Origin: Stenotrophomonas lactitubi
GTDB lineage: Bacteria > Pseudomonadota > Gammaproteobacteria > Xanthomonadales > Xanthomonadaceae
DNA length: 64,000 nucleotides
NCBI RefSeq assembly: GCF_002803515.1
Contig: NZ_PHQX01000001.1
Coordinates: 2,604,001-2,668,000, forward strand
Direction of reading: 5' to 3'
The notes beneath the pieces were generated by a model. It saw only the letters and a program-made list of their open reading frames with translations, did not search any database and was not told the origin of the DNA. Below, one piece after another: positions 34,175-44,052 of this stretch; within the stretch, counting starts at the first letter, position 1, and every line of letters begins with the position of its first letter. The position numbers and the translations under genes were made by a program.

Positions 34175-34620
34175 CCCCGCAGGCTCCAGCACTTCGGGTG
34201 CGCGCGGCCGAGTGCACGGATCTTCCGGCACTGATCGCCCTGGACAGCGTTGCGGCCGATGACCCACGCCGTGCCGCGCAGATCGGCCAGTGGCTGGCGG
34301 ACGGCCACATGCACGTTGTCGAGCTCGATGGCACGCTGGCTGGCTACCGGGTCCAGCATCGGCACTTCTTCGGCGAGGCCTTCATCGAGATGCTGATGGT
34401 GGCCGCGCCGCTGCGCAGACACGGCATCGGCCGTGCGTTGCTTCTGCATGCCACGTCGATCAGCGCGGGCACCCGACTTTTCAGCTCGACCAACCAGTCC
34501 AATGCCAGCATGCAGCGGCTGCTGGCAGCCGCAGGTTTCGTGCAGTGCGGGATCGTGCACGGCCTCGACGAAGGCGATCCGGAGCTGATCTACCGCTTCG
34601 CCACTGACGATGTGAGGTAA
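34171..34620 (+). CDS. GNAT family N-acetyltransferase
   Basis: A 149-residue acetyltransferase. The acetyl-CoA loop is APLRRHGIGRALLLHA (R-x-x-G-x-G/A) and the preceding strand is GEAFIEMLMVA; the NASMQRLLAAAGFVQCG block is the usual C-terminal helix and strand. The substrate is unknown. It overlaps the membrane-protein stop by four bases, and its 3' end overlaps the phosphatase gene on the other strand by 31 bp. Confidence 0.88.
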   Translation: MTPQAPALRVRAAECTDLPALIALDSVAADDPRRAAQIGQWLADGHMHVVELDGTLAGYRVQHRHFFGEAFIEMLMVAAPLRRHGIGRALLLHATSISAGTRLFSSTNQSNASMQRLLAAAGFVQCGIVHGLDEGDPELIYRFATDDVR

Positions 34621-34931
34621 GGCGCAACCTTCGCTTCCAGCAGCGCCATCAACGCCGGATCCATGCAGCGATAGTCGTCGGGGATGTCCAGGCAGTGCAG
34701 CGGCGTGTGCTCAAGCAGGCGCGCGAAATTCGCCTGCAGCCGATGCTGGTGCTTGGGCTCCATGACGAAGATGACATCAGCCCAGCGGATATCCGCTGGG
34801 CTGATGGGCCGGCGCGCGTGCGGGCTGGTGCCGGCCGAGCGCGCACTGATACCCGGCCGGCGCTGCCACATCGCTTCGGCGGTGGGGCTGCGCAGCTGGT
34901 TGCGGCTGCAGACAAACAGCAGGTTCAACAT
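34590..34931 (-). CDS. Low-molecular-weight protein-tyrosine-phosphatase-like protein
   Basis: A 113-residue protein with the CX5R phosphatase loop as C8-S-R-N-Q-L-R14-S (VCSRNQLRSPTAE) and a late DIPDDY segment that can supply the general acid. It is shorter than typical LMW-PTPs (about 150 aa). Members of this short type are found in many proteobacteria without known substrate. Its start overlaps the preceding gene by 7 bp (coupled). A 30-bp perfect palindrome lies inside the gene (34776-34805). Confidence 0.78.
   Translation of the reverse strand: MLNLLFVCSRNQLRSPTAEAMWQRRPGISARSAGTSPHARRPISPADIRWADVIFVMEPKHQHRLQANFARLLEHTPLHCLDIPDDYRCMDPALMALLEAKVAPYLTSSVAKR
34776..34805. repeat. Perfect 30-bp palindrome inside the phosphatase gene
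   Basis: ATCAGCCCAGCGGAT is followed directly by its reverse complement, with no loop. It codes for Ile-Ser-Pro-Ala-Asp-Ile-Arg-Trp-Ala-Asp on the minus strand. Because it is coding, it is constrained by both protein and DNA structure. It would form a strong hairpin in mRNA. Confidence 0.8.
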
Positions 34932-35128
34932 TCCTGATCCAGTAGTTGTCTCGGGCTGAGGACCGGATAGGTGAAACCCAGCTGGCGCGCCCGCAGCAGC
35001 TTGTCGCCACGCGTATACATCAGCTTCCAGTTCTTTTCCGGCTTGAAGATCGGCAGTGGTGCCGTGTGGTCGCCGCCGTGGTGGCGCGACTGCGAGCGCC
35101 TCCAGGCGCGGTTCCTTTGCGTTTCCAT
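34925..35128 (-). CDS. Small basic protein, unknown function
   Basis: A 67-residue hydrophilic protein (METQRNRAWRRSQSRHHGGD start; later IFKPEKNWKLMYTRGDKLLR, end LSPRQLLDQEC). The pattern resembles small conserved proteins of unknown function in Xanthomonadales. Its 3' end overlaps the phosphatase start by 7 bp, so the two are probably translated together. No strong ribosome-binding site is visible. Confidence 0.6.
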   Translation of the reverse strand: METQRNRAWRRSQSRHHGGDHTAPLPIFKPEKNWKLMYTRGDKLLRARQLGFTYPVLSPRQLLDQEC

Positions 35129-35200
35129 GATCGTATTCTCGTGAGTACCGGGTTCAGCAGCCGCGGTAGTACGAGTGCGCGCAGGATACAACGCCGCAAC

Positions 35201-35230
35201 AAAAAAGCCCACGCATCGCTGCGCAGGCTT
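35201..35230 (-). terminator. Intrinsic terminator after tRNA-Pro
   Basis: On the minus strand AAGCCTGCGCA pairs with TGCGTGGGCTT (two G-T pairs) around GCGA and runs into TTTTTT. It lies 16 bases beyond the tRNA 3' end. Confidence 0.85.
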
Positions 35231-35246
35231 GTCTGTTTCATCACAG

Positions 35247-35323
35247 TGGTCGGGACGGCCGGATTCGAACCGACGACCCTCTGCCCCCCAGGCAGATGCG
35301 CTACCAGGCTGCGCTACGCCCCG
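35247..35323 (-). tRNA. tRNA-Pro (anticodon GGG)
   Basis: A 77-nt cloverleaf with encoded CCA. Acceptor CGGGGCG/CGTCCCG, D arm GCGCAGCCTGGTAGCGC, anticodon stem TCTGC/GCAGA around CTGGGGG giving GGG, T arm TCGTCGGTTCGAATCCGGC. It reads CCC. An intrinsic terminator follows. Confidence 0.96.
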
Positions 35324-35390
35324 ACTGATGCTGCGATGTACCCGCCAGTGCGGCGGGCCGTGAAGTATAGCGGATTACGGCGGAAATGGG

Positions 35391-35747
35391 TCAGCGACGC
35401 AGCAGTTGCAGCACTTCTTCCAGTTCCATCCGCACCTGCTTGATGATCTGGTTGCTCAAGGCCGATTCCTCGCGTGCATCCGGACCATCCAGGCGCAGGC
35501 GCGCGCCGCCGATGGTGTAGCCCTGTTCGTACAACAGGCTGCGGATCTGCCGCACCATCAGCACGTCGTGGCGCTGGTAGTAACGACGGTTGCCACGGCG
35601 CTTGGCCGGCTCGAGACTGGGAAACTCGGTTTCCCAGTAGCGCAGCACGTGCGGCTTGACGTCGCACAGTTCGCTGACTTCACCGATGGTGAAGTAGCGC
35701 TTGGCCGGAATCGGCGGAAGTTCGCGGTTACTGCCCGGATCCAGCAT
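35391..35747 (-). CDS. MerR family transcriptional regulator next to ihfA
   Basis: A 118-residue regulator with the winged helix of the MerR family ([28 protein letters not shown], then [33 protein letters not shown]) and a short coiled-coil end. Unlike metal-sensing MerRs it lacks Cys in the C-terminus. It overlaps the 3' end of ihfA by 20 bp, an arrangement seen in many gammaproteobacteria where a MerR gene follows ihfA. Its target genes are unknown. Confidence 0.9.
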   Translation of the reverse strand: MLDPGSNRELPPIPAKRYFTIGEVSELCDVKPHVLRYWETEFPSLEPAKRRGNRRYYQRHDVLMVRQIRSLLYEQGYTIGGARLRLDGPDAREESALSNQIIKQVRMELEEVLQLLRR

Positions 35748-36027
35748 AAGCTTCCACCCTCTCCTTGAGCTTCTGGCCCGGACGGAAAGTAACCACCGTA
35801 CGGGCGGAAATCGGAATTTCCTCGCCGGTCTTGGGGTTGCGACCCGGGCGCTGGTTCTTGCGCCGCAGGTCGAAATTGCCAAAGCCCGACAGCTTCACCT
35901 GACGTCCCTGTTCCAATGCTTCACGCAGCACATCGAAGAACGCGTCGACGAATTCCTTGGCTTCCCGCTTGTTCAGACCGACTTCGTCGAACAGCTTTTC
36001 CGCCATCTCCGCCTTGGTCAATGCCAT
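35728..36027 (-). CDS. ihfA: Integration host factor subunit alpha
   Basis: IhfA pairs with IhfB to bend DNA at specific sites in transcription, replication and recombination. The 99-residue protein has the HU/IHF fold with [20 protein letters not shown] and the DNA-wrapping arm [24 protein letters not shown]. It follows pheT by 27 bp, the classic thrS-infC-rpmI-rplT-pheST-ihfA order. Confidence 0.96.
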   Translation of the reverse strand: MALTKAEMAEKLFDEVGLNKREAKEFVDAFFDVLREALEQGRQVKLSGFGNFDLRRKNQRPGRNPKTGEEIPISARTVVTFRPGQKLKERVEAYAGSGQ

Positions 36028-36054
36028 TGCCTGCTACCCCCGAGTGCTGCCCGC

Positions 36055-38451
36055 TCAGCCGCGGATCCGGGCGTGGTGTTCACGCTCGATGGCAGTGACC
36101 GCCTCGGCCACTACCGCTTCCACGTCGCGGTCCGTCAGAGTGCGCGACTTGTCCTGCAAAATCAAGCCCATAGCGAGACTCTTGAATCCCGGCTCGACGC
36201 CCTGGCCGACGTAGCGGTCGAACAGGTTCAGCTCGCGCAGCAACGGGCCGGCAGCCTGGCGGATGGTCGCGGCCAGGTCACTCCAGGCCACCTGTTCAGG
36301 CACCAGGAAGGCCAGGTCGCGGCGCACCGCCGGGTATCGCGACAGTTCACCGGCGCGCGGCAGCGCACGGGCGGACAGCGCCTCCAGATCCAGCTCGAAG
36401 GCGTACACATCCACGTCGATGTCCATCGCCTTGGCCAGGCGCGGGTGGATCTGACCGATCCAGCCGATCGCCAAGCCGTCGCGGAAGACTTCGGCCGAAC
36501 GCACCGGATGGCCGTAGGCACGGCTGGACGGGCGGAACTCCAGCACCGCGCCACTGGCAGCGGCCAGCGATTCCAGGTCGCCCTTCAGGTCATGGAAATC
36601 GACCTTGCGGGTTGGCAGGCCCCACTGCACTGCCTGCGCTTCACCGCAGACCGCAGCGGCCACGCGCGAGGTTTCCAGCGGTGCCGGCCGGCTTTCGCCG
36701 AGCGACGCGTCGCCGGCCTGCTGGGCGAACACCCGGCCGATCTCGAACAGGCGCACGCGGCCCAGCTGGCGGGCGGCGTTGCGGCCAAGGGTGGCGACCA
36801 GGCCCGGCAGCAGCGCCGGACGCATCACTGCCAGCTCGGCCGACAGCGGGTTGGCCAACGGCACCAGGTTGTCGCGCAGCTGCCACTGGCTCAGCAGTGC
36901 GTCGTCGACGAAGGCGAAATTGACGGTTTCCTGCAGGTCGCGGGCAACCAGCTGGCGGCGCACGCTGAGCGTGTCCAGCTGGGTCTCGGTCGGCATCGCA
37001 ACACGCGATGCACCACCCGGCAGCGTGGTCGGGATCTGCTCGTAACCGTGGATCCGGGCCAGCTCCTCGATCAGGTCTTCTTCGATGGCGATGTCGAAGC
37101 GGCGGCTCGGTGCAGTGACCTGCCAGCCTTCGCCAGCGACCACCACCTGCATGCCCAGCGCGCGCAGGATGCGCTCGACTTCGGCGTCTTCAATGGTGAT
37201 GCCCAGCACGCGGGTGATGCGTGCGCGGCGCAGCAGGATCGTGGCCGGCTGCGGCAGATCGGCCGCGTTCACCGCCTCGGTCACCGGCGCCGGGGTACCG
37301 CCGGCCAGGTCCAGCACTAGGCGGGTGGCATATTCGATGGCGGTACGCGGCAGCGCCGGGTCGACGCCACGCTCGAAGCGGTGGCCGGCATCGGTATGCA
37401 GGCCCAGCTTGCGGCCACGGCCCATGATCGCGGCGGGCGCGAAGTGCGCCGCTTCCAGGAATACGGCGGTGGTGGCATCGGTAACGCGCGTATCGAAGCC
37501 GCCCATCAGGCCGGCCAGGCCGACCGCGCGGTCGGCGTCGGTAACCACCAGGAAGCTGTCGTCCAGCGCAGCATCACGGCCGTCCAGCAGCTTCAGGTTT
37601 TCGCCGGCGCGCGAACGACGCACACCGATCGTGCCCTGCAGGGTGCCCAGATCGTAGGCGTGCATCGGCTGGCCCAGCTCGAGCATTACGTACTGGGTGA
37701 TGTCGACCAGCAGCGACACCGGGCGCACGCCACTGCGGCGCAGGCGCTCGGCCATCCACAACGGAGTCTTCGCCGCAGCGTTGACACCTTCGATGACACG
37801 ACCGAGATAGCGCGGCGCTTCGGCACCTGCATCGAGCTGGATCGCCAGCTCGCGACTGCCGTGGGCGGCGATCGGCTCTGCGATGAAATCCAGTACTTCG
37901 CTGCGCGTGGCTGCAGCAACGTCATAGGCGATGCCGCGGATGCTGAAGCAGTCGGCGCGGTTGGGGGTCAGCTTGATCTCGATGCTGGCGTCCGGCAGGC
38001 CGAGGTACTCCACCAGGGTCTGGCCAACCGGCGCGTCATCCGGCAGTTCCAGCAGGCCGGAAGCGTCGTTGTCCAGGCCCAGCTCCTTGGCCGAGCACAG
38101 CATGCCGTTGGATTCGACGCCGCGCAGCTTGGCCGGCTTGATCTTCAATTCGCCGATCTGCGCACCGACCATCGCCAGCGGCGCGACCAGGCCCGGGCGC
38201 GCGTTCGGCGCACCACAGACGATCTGCAGCAGCTCAGCCTGCCCCGCATCAACCTTGCACACCTGCAGGCGATCGGCTTCGGGATGGCGTTCGGCTTCGA
38301 CGATACGCGCGACGACCACGTGCTGCAGGCCATCGCCAAGCGCGGTCACGTCTTCCACTTCCAGGCCGATGGCGGTCAGCACCGCGCTCAGCTCATCGCG
38401 CGAGGCAGTGGTCGGGACGTGGCTGCGCAGCCAGTTTTCGGAGAATTTCAT
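36055..38451 (-). CDS. pheT: Phenylalanine-tRNA ligase beta subunit
   Basis: PheT is the large subunit of the alpha2-beta2 phenylalanyl-tRNA synthetase. At 798 residues it has the usual length: N-terminal tRNA-binding (EMAP-like) domain (HVVVARIVEAERHPEADRLQ), B3/B4 editing domain, B5 domain, and a C-terminal ferredoxin-fold anticodon-binding domain (YPAVRRDLAFLVPEQVAW). The start MKFSENWLR at 38451 is the family's start; upstream in-frame residues are not conserved. The gap to pheS carries a REP hairpin. Confidence 0.97.
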   Translation of the reverse strand: MKFSENWLRSHVPTTASRDELSAVLTAIGLEVEDVTALGDGLQHVVVARIVEAERHPEADRLQVCKVDAGQAELLQIVCGAPNARPGLVAPLAMVGAQIGELKIKPAKLRGVESNGMLCSAKELGLDNDASGLLELPDDAPVGQTLVEYLGLPDASIEIKLTPNRADCFSIRGIAYDVAAATRSEVLDFIAEPIAAHGSRELAIQLDAGAEAPRYLGRVIEGVNAAAKTPLWMAERLRRSGVRPVSLLVDITQYVMLELGQPMHAYDLGTLQGTIGVRRSRAGENLKLLDGRDAALDDSFLVVTDADRAVGLAGLMGGFDTRVTDATTAVFLEAAHFAPAAIMGRGRKLGLHTDAGHRFERGVDPALPRTAIEYATRLVLDLAGGTPAPVTEAVNAADLPQPATILLRRARITRVLGITIEDAEVERILRALGMQVVVAGEGWQVTAPSRRFDIAIEEDLIEELARIHGYEQIPTTLPGGASRVAMPTETQLDTLSVRRQLVARDLQETVNFAFVDDALLSQWQLRDNLVPLANPLSAELAVMRPALLPGLVATLGRNAARQLGRVRLFEIGRVFAQQAGDASLGESRPAPLETSRVAAAVCGEAQAVQWGLPTRKVDFHDLKGDLESLAAASGAVLEFRPSSRAYGHPVRSAEVFRDGLAIGWIGQIHPRLAKAMDIDVDVYAFELDLEALSARALPRAGELSRYPAVRRDLAFLVPEQVAWSDLAATIRQAAGPLLRELNLFDRYVGQGVEPGFKSLAMGLILQDKSRTLTDRDVEAVVAEAVTAIEREHHARIRG

Positions 38452-38499
38452 GGGGTCACCCTGGTGGGCCCGGCGCATGCGCCTGGGCTTCGGATTCAA

Positions 38500-38523
38500 G
38501 TGCAGCCGGGCATGGCCCGGCAC
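38500..38523. repeat. REP-like hairpin between pheS and pheT
   Basis: GTGCAGCCGGGCATGGCCCGGCAC folds with the stem GCCGGGC/GCCCGGC (38505-38521). The same core (GCCGGGCATGGCCCGGC) recurs near 54522 and 60219. In an operon gap it could change the pheS/pheT ratio by shielding RNA ends. Confidence 0.6.
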
Positions 38524-38537
38524 GACATGGTTGTGGC

Positions 38538-40087
<1,550 letters not shown>

Positions 40088-40098
40088 TTTTCAGTTCC

Positions 40099-40296
40099 TC
40101 AGAGGTAAGGGAGCATGCGGTCCAGACGGCCTGCGTCTTCTGCGCGGACGTGATTCGTCTGACGCAGGTTACGCTTACGCTTGGTCGCTTTCTTCGTGAG
40201 GATGTGGCTACGGTTGGCGTGGCCGCACTTGTACTTGCCCGAGGCGGTCTTGCGGAAACGCTTGGCCGCCGCCCGGTTGGTCTTGATCTTGGGCAT
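40099..40296 (-). CDS. rpmI: 50S ribosomal protein L35
   Basis: A 65-residue basic L35 ([20 protein letters not shown] start, ending LDRMLPYL). In the E. coli model its leader is the binding site for L20, which represses both genes. The 274-bp gap upstream is long enough for such a structure. Confidence 0.96.
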
Positions 40297-40570
40297 TGCA
40301 ATGTCCTTGATGGGATATGACCCTGGTTTCTGACTGATCTGGCGGCGGCCTGGGCCGCTCTTTCCGTCCTGCCATGATCGGCGTACGACCCGTCCTGGGT
40401 GGGTCGAGCCGGGCATGATACAGGCAAAACCGCCCTGTAACCAGCCCCCATACAGCTTTTCATCCGCAACCCGGCTGCGCCGGTCCCGGAAAAGCAAAAG
40501 GACGCCAGCGGCGCCCCTTCACCTTCATCCATTCAGCCGCCAGGCGCCCCGCGAGGCAGCCCGTCAGGCC
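40297..40570 (-). promoter_or_regulatory. infC-rpmI intergenic region: candidate leader with promoter
   Basis: 274 bp without a gene. On the minus strand a -10-like TATCAT (CCTGTATCATGCC, near 40417) could start an rpmI-rplT transcript. The RNA after it has G/C-rich complementary segments (ACCCACCCAGG with the later CGGGT; GCGGCCCAGGCCGC) consistent with the autoregulatory L20 leader known upstream of rpmI in proteobacteria. I cannot confirm the fold by eye. Confidence 0.4.
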
Positions 40571-41098
40571 TCAGGTCTTCTTCTTCGGCGCGATCATCAT
40601 CACCATCTGACGCCCTTCCAGGCGCGGACGGGATTCGATGACGATGTCCTCGCCCAGATCACCCTCGATCCGGCTGGCCATCTCGCGACCCAGTTCCTGG
40701 TGGCTCATTTCACGGCCACGGAAACGGATGTTGACCTTGATCTTGTCGCCTTCTTCAAGGAAACCGCGCATCTTGCGCAGCTTGATCTGGTAGTCGCCCT
40801 CGTCCGTGACCGGACGGAACTTCACTTCCTTGATCTCGACCTGCTTGGTCTTCTTCTTGGCCTCGCTGGCCTTCTTCTGGGCTTCGAACTTGAACTTGCC
40901 GAAGTCCATGATCTTGCACACCGGCGGGTCTGCCTGCGGCTGGATCTCGACCAGGTCCAGGCCTTCATCTTCGGCCATGGACAACGCTTCGTCTCGCGTC
41001 AACACGCCGATCATTTCTCCGTCACTGCCGATCACGCGGACGCGCGGCACACGGATTTCCTGATTCTTGCGGTTCTGTTTGTTGTCAGGGGTACTGAT
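40571..41098 (-). CDS. infC: Translation initiation factor IF-3 (non-AUG start)
   Basis: IF-3 keeps the 30S subunit free and checks initiator codon pairing. The expected N-terminus ([20 protein letters not shown]) is reached from an ATC codon at 41098, with GGGAG 8 bases upstream; no ATG or GTG is available at that point. Starting at ATC gives 175 residues, the usual size. A rare start codon is a known feature of infC (AUU in E. coli), where IF-3 represses its own translation by rejecting non-AUG starts. thrS ends 64 bp upstream. Confidence 0.95.
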   Translation of the reverse strand: MSTPDNKQNRKNQEIRVPRVRVIGSDGEMIGVLTRDEALSMAEDEGLDLVEIQPQADPPVCKIMDFGKFKFEAQKKASEAKKKTKQVEIKEVKFRPVTDEGDYQIKLRKMRGFLEEGDKIKVNIRFRGREMSHQELGREMASRIEGDLGEDIVIESRPRLEGRQMVMMIAPKKKT

Positions 41099-41162
41099 AT
41101 TGCGATCTCCCAAGGGTGTCGAACCCGGCCCGGGCGCCAATGCGCACGGGCCGGACCTTTAT

Positions 41163-43064
41163 TTACGCGCCCTCGGCCTGGAGCCGCTCGGTGAAAGCCT
41201 GGAGGCTCATGCTGCCGAGATCTTCGCCAGAACGCGTACGCACCGCCACAGCGCCGTTTTCCTTCTCGCGGTCACCAATGACCAGCAGGTACGGCACGCG
41301 CTGCAGCGTGTGCTCGCGAATCTTATAGCCGATCTTCTCGTTACGCAAATCGGCGCTGACGCGGAAGCCTTGATCCGCAAGGCTTTTGGTCACGGCAGAC
41401 ACGTATTCAGCCTGCGCATCGGTGATATTGGCCACCACCACCTGGGTCGGCGCCAGCCAGGCCGGGAACTGGCCGGCATGGTGCTCGATCAGGATGCCCA
41501 GGAAACGCTCCATCGAGCCGACGATGGCCCGGTGCAGCATCACCGGATGCTTCTTCTGGCTGTTTTCGTCCACGTATTCAGCGCCCAGACGGCCAGGCAT
41601 CATGAAATCGACCTGCATGGTGCCCAGCTGCCAGGTGCGGCCGATGGCGTCCTTCAGGTGGTACTCGATCTTCGGGCCGTAGAAGGCGCCCTCGCCCGGC
41701 AGTTCCTGCCATTCCACCCCGCAGCTGGACAGTGCCGAGCGCAGCGCGCCCTCCGCCTTGTCCCAGGTGGCGTCATCGCCCAGGCGCGATTCGGGGCGCA
41801 GCGCGATCTTGACCTGGATCTCCTCGAAGCCGAAGTGCTGGTACACCGCCAGCGCCTGCTGGTGGAACGCGGTCACTTCCGCCTCGACCTGGTCTTCGGT
41901 GCAGAACACGTGACCGTCGTCCTGGGTGAAGCCACGCACGCGCAGGATGCCGTGCAGCGCGCCGGAGGGCTCGTTGCGGTGGCAGGCGCCAAACTCACCG
42001 TAGCGGATCGGCAGATCGCGGTAGCTGTGCAGCCCCTGGTTGAACACCTGCACGTGGCCCGGGCAGTTCATCGGCTTGAGCGCGTAGGTACGCTTCTCCG
42101 ACTCGGTGAAGAACATCGCGTCCTGGTAGTTGTCCCAGTGGCCCGACTTCTGCCACAGCGACACGTCCAGGATCTGCGGGCAGCGCACTTCGCCGTAGCC
42201 GGTGCTGCGGTACACCTTGCGCATGTACTGCTCGACCACCTGCCACAGCGCCCAGCCCTTCGGGTGCCAGAACACCAGGCCCGGGGCCTCTTCCTGCAGG
42301 TGGAACAGGTCCTGCTGCTTGCCGATGCGACGGTGGTCGCGCATCTCCGCTTCTTCGATGCGCTTGATGTACGCATCGAGCTGCTTCTTGTCGGCCCAGG
42401 CGGTGCCGTAGACGCGCTGCAGCTGCTCGTTCTGCGCGTCGCCGCGCCAATAGGCGCCGGAAATGCGGGTCAGCTTGAAGGCCTTCAGGAAACGCGTGTT
42501 GGGCACGTGCGGGCCACGGCACATGTCCACGTATTCCTGGTGGTAGTACATGCCCATCGCCTGGATCTCCGGCGACATGTCTTCGATCAGGCGCAGCTTG
42601 TAGTCCTCGCCACGGGCCTTGAAGATCTCGATGACTTCCGCACGCGGGGTCACCTTCTTGATGACGTCGTAATCCTGCGCGATCAGCTCGCCCATGCGCT
42701 TTTCGATCGCCGCCATGTCTTCGGGGGTGAACGGGCGCTCGGAATAGATGTCGTAGTAGAAGCCCTCGGCGATCACCGGGCCGATGACCATCTTCACGTC
42801 CGGATAGAGCTGCTTGACCGCGTGGCCGACCAGGTGGGCGCTGGAGTGGCGGATGATTTCCACGCCCTCCTCGTCCTTGGCGGTGATGATGCGCAGGGAG
42901 GCGTCGTGGTCGATGACGTCACTGGCATCGACCAGCACGCCATCCACCGAACCGGCGATGGTGGCCTTGGCCAGGCCGGCGCCGATCGACTGGGCGACGT
43001 CCATGACGCTGACGGGATGTTCGAATTCGCGGCGGCTGCCGTCGGGAAGGGTAATCGTGATCAT
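41163..43064 (-). CDS. thrS: Threonine-tRNA ligase
   Basis: ThrS charges tRNA-Thr and edits mischarged Ser. The 633-residue protein has the N-terminal TGS domain ([20 protein letters not shown]), the editing domain with [10 protein letters not shown] and the class II core (motif 2 region [22 protein letters not shown], motif 3 [18 protein letters not shown]), then the anticodon domain. The start at 43064 is chosen because upstream in-frame sequence lies inside the terminator region. An attenuator with a Thr-rich leader peptide precedes it (43132-43295). Confidence 0.97.
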   Translation of the reverse strand: MITITLPDGSRREFEHPVSVMDVAQSIGAGLAKATIAGSVDGVLVDASDVIDHDASLRIITAKDEEGVEIIRHSSAHLVGHAVKQLYPDVKMVIGPVIAEGFYYDIYSERPFTPEDMAAIEKRMGELIAQDYDVIKKVTPRAEVIEIFKARGEDYKLRLIEDMSPEIQAMGMYYHQEYVDMCRGPHVPNTRFLKAFKLTRISGAYWRGDAQNEQLQRVYGTAWADKKQLDAYIKRIEEAEMRDHRRIGKQQDLFHLQEEAPGLVFWHPKGWALWQVVEQYMRKVYRSTGYGEVRCPQILDVSLWQKSGHWDNYQDAMFFTESEKRTYALKPMNCPGHVQVFNQGLHSYRDLPIRYGEFGACHRNEPSGALHGILRVRGFTQDDGHVFCTEDQVEAEVTAFHQQALAVYQHFGFEEIQVKIALRPESRLGDDATWDKAEGALRSALSSCGVEWQELPGEGAFYGPKIEYHLKDAIGRTWQLGTMQVDFMMPGRLGAEYVDENSQKKHPVMLHRAIVGSMERFLGILIEHHAGQFPAWLAPTQVVVANITDAQAEYVSAVTKSLADQGFRVSADLRNEKIGYKIREHTLQRVPYLLVIGDREKENGAVAVRTRSGEDLGSMSLQAFTERLQAEGA

Positions 43065-43131
43065 TGCAATGGCTTCATGCGGGGCCCGCCGGGCGGGCTG
43101 GAAAGCGCTCCCGGGCCAACGCCCGGGCAAT

Positions 43132-43154
43132 AAAAAAGCGCCACGAGGGCGCCT
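43132..43154 (-). terminator. Intrinsic terminator in the thrS leader
   Basis: On the minus strand AGGCGCC pairs with GGCGCTT around CTCGT and is followed by TTTTTTA. It lies 25 bases after the stop codon of a Thr-rich leader peptide and 68 bases before the thrS start, the layout of an amino-acid attenuator. Confidence 0.75.
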
Positions 43155-43178
43155 GGAATGCAGGGCCTTCGGGGCAGG

Positions 43179-43205
43179 TCAACAGTGGGCGGTGGTAGTG
43201 CTCAT
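43179..43205 (-). CDS. thrS leader peptide (Thr-rich)
   Basis: A short frame encodes MSTTTAHC, with three consecutive Thr codons (ACT ACC ACC). It starts about 55 bases after the predicted transcription start and ends 25 bases before the terminator at 43132-43154. This is the classic form of a leader peptide whose ribosome stalls when charged tRNA-Thr is scarce, letting RNA polymerase read into thrS. The Shine-Dalgarno sequence is weak (GAG), and a matching antiterminator is not obvious by eye. Confidence 0.6.
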   Translation of the reverse strand: MSTTTAHC

Positions 43206-43266
43206 GTCGCACGCTCGGCCGGCGCAGTGCGCGGGCCACCTTGGTTCCAGGATGTGGTTGCCGATG

Positions 43267-43295
43267 ATCTTAAACCAGTGGCCGACAAAGCCCAA
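43267..43295 (-). promoter_or_regulatory. thrS: Promoter of the thrS leader
   Basis: On the minus strand TTGGGC (43295-43290), a 17-bp spacer and TAAGAT (43272-43267) form a sigma-70-like promoter. Transcription would start near 43260, giving a leader of about 195 bases before thrS. Confidence 0.55.
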
Positions 43296-43482
43296 GCGGC
43301 GCCTGAATGGCGCTCGCTGGCGGCGTGAAAACGCAATGATTACCATGTGCGCGCAGCCAGCCTCCGTGCCGGCCTGCCCGCTTCCCCCAGGACCCTGCAA
43401 TGCGCCACCCGCCCCGACCGGCGCCTGCCGGTCCCGCCCGTGCCCCGCGTTCACCGGCCGTATGCCGGGCTCGGAGCCCGCA

Positions 43483-43779
43483 ATGATCACCGTTGGCCTG
43501 TCGACCCTTGGCTTCTGCAGCCTCGGCATGCTGTCGGCGATGTTCTCCGCGCTGGCCTTCTATGCCGCCTCCCCGCACTGCCGTTGGCCACGCCTGCGCC
43601 GTGCCGGGCGCCTGGGTCGGCAGATCGGCCTGGTCGCTGCCGTGGCCGCGCTGTGGCTGTGGATGGCCGAACTGGGCTTTGCCGCCGGCCTGGTGGCGAT
43701 GCTGTGCACCTGGATGCTGGCCGCCATGCTGCTGCCGGCACTGGCGGCATGGCACCGCCCCGATGTGGAGCCGCGCTGA
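43483..43779 (+). CDS. DUF3325-like membrane protein
   Basis: A 98-residue inner-membrane protein with about three helices (LGFCSLGMLSAMFSALAFYA, IGLVAAVAALWLWMAELGF, GLVAMLCTWMLAAMLLPALAAW). It resembles DUF3325 proteins that accompany PepSY proteins in iron-uptake loci. GGAG lies 7 bases before the ATG. Its stop overlaps the next start (TGATG), so the three-gene unit is coupled. Confidence 0.72.
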   Translation: MITVGLSTLGFCSLGMLSAMFSALAFYAASPHCRWPRLRRAGRLGRQIGLVAAVAALWLWMAELGFAAGLVAMLCTWMLAAMLLPALAAWHRPDVEPR

Positions 43780-44042
43780 TGTGGTCGCGCGCACTGGCCG
43801 GCATCTTCGCCGGCTTCTTCCTTGCCGCTGCGGCGACCGGCCTGGTCGCATGGCTGCCGCCGGGCCCCTGGCAGAAGGCCCTGGTGCCGAGCCTGATCGC
43901 ATTCGTCCCGTTGTGGATGCTGGCCGCGCTGTGGGCCTTCAGTTTCCGCAGCCCGCTGCGCGCCTGGCTGACCCTGGCCGGTTGCGCGGCCCTTGGCTTC
44001 GCCGTACTCGGCCTGCTGCGCCTGACCGGCGCGGTGCAATGA
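43779..44042 (+). CDS. DUF3649-like membrane protein
   Basis: An 87-residue inner-membrane protein with a hydrophobic first half (MWSRALAGIFAGFFLAAAAT) and a second WMLAALWAFSFRSPLRAWLT segment, the pattern of DUF3649 proteins. It is translationally coupled to the gene before it and 11 bp from the PepSY gene. Function unknown, but the trio is typical of iron-related operons. Confidence 0.72.
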   Translation: MWSRALAGIFAGFFLAAAATGLVAWLPPGPWQKALVPSLIAFVPLWMLAALWAFSFRSPLRAWLTLAGCAALGFAVLGLLRLTGAVQ

Positions 44043-44052
44043 GATCGACCGC

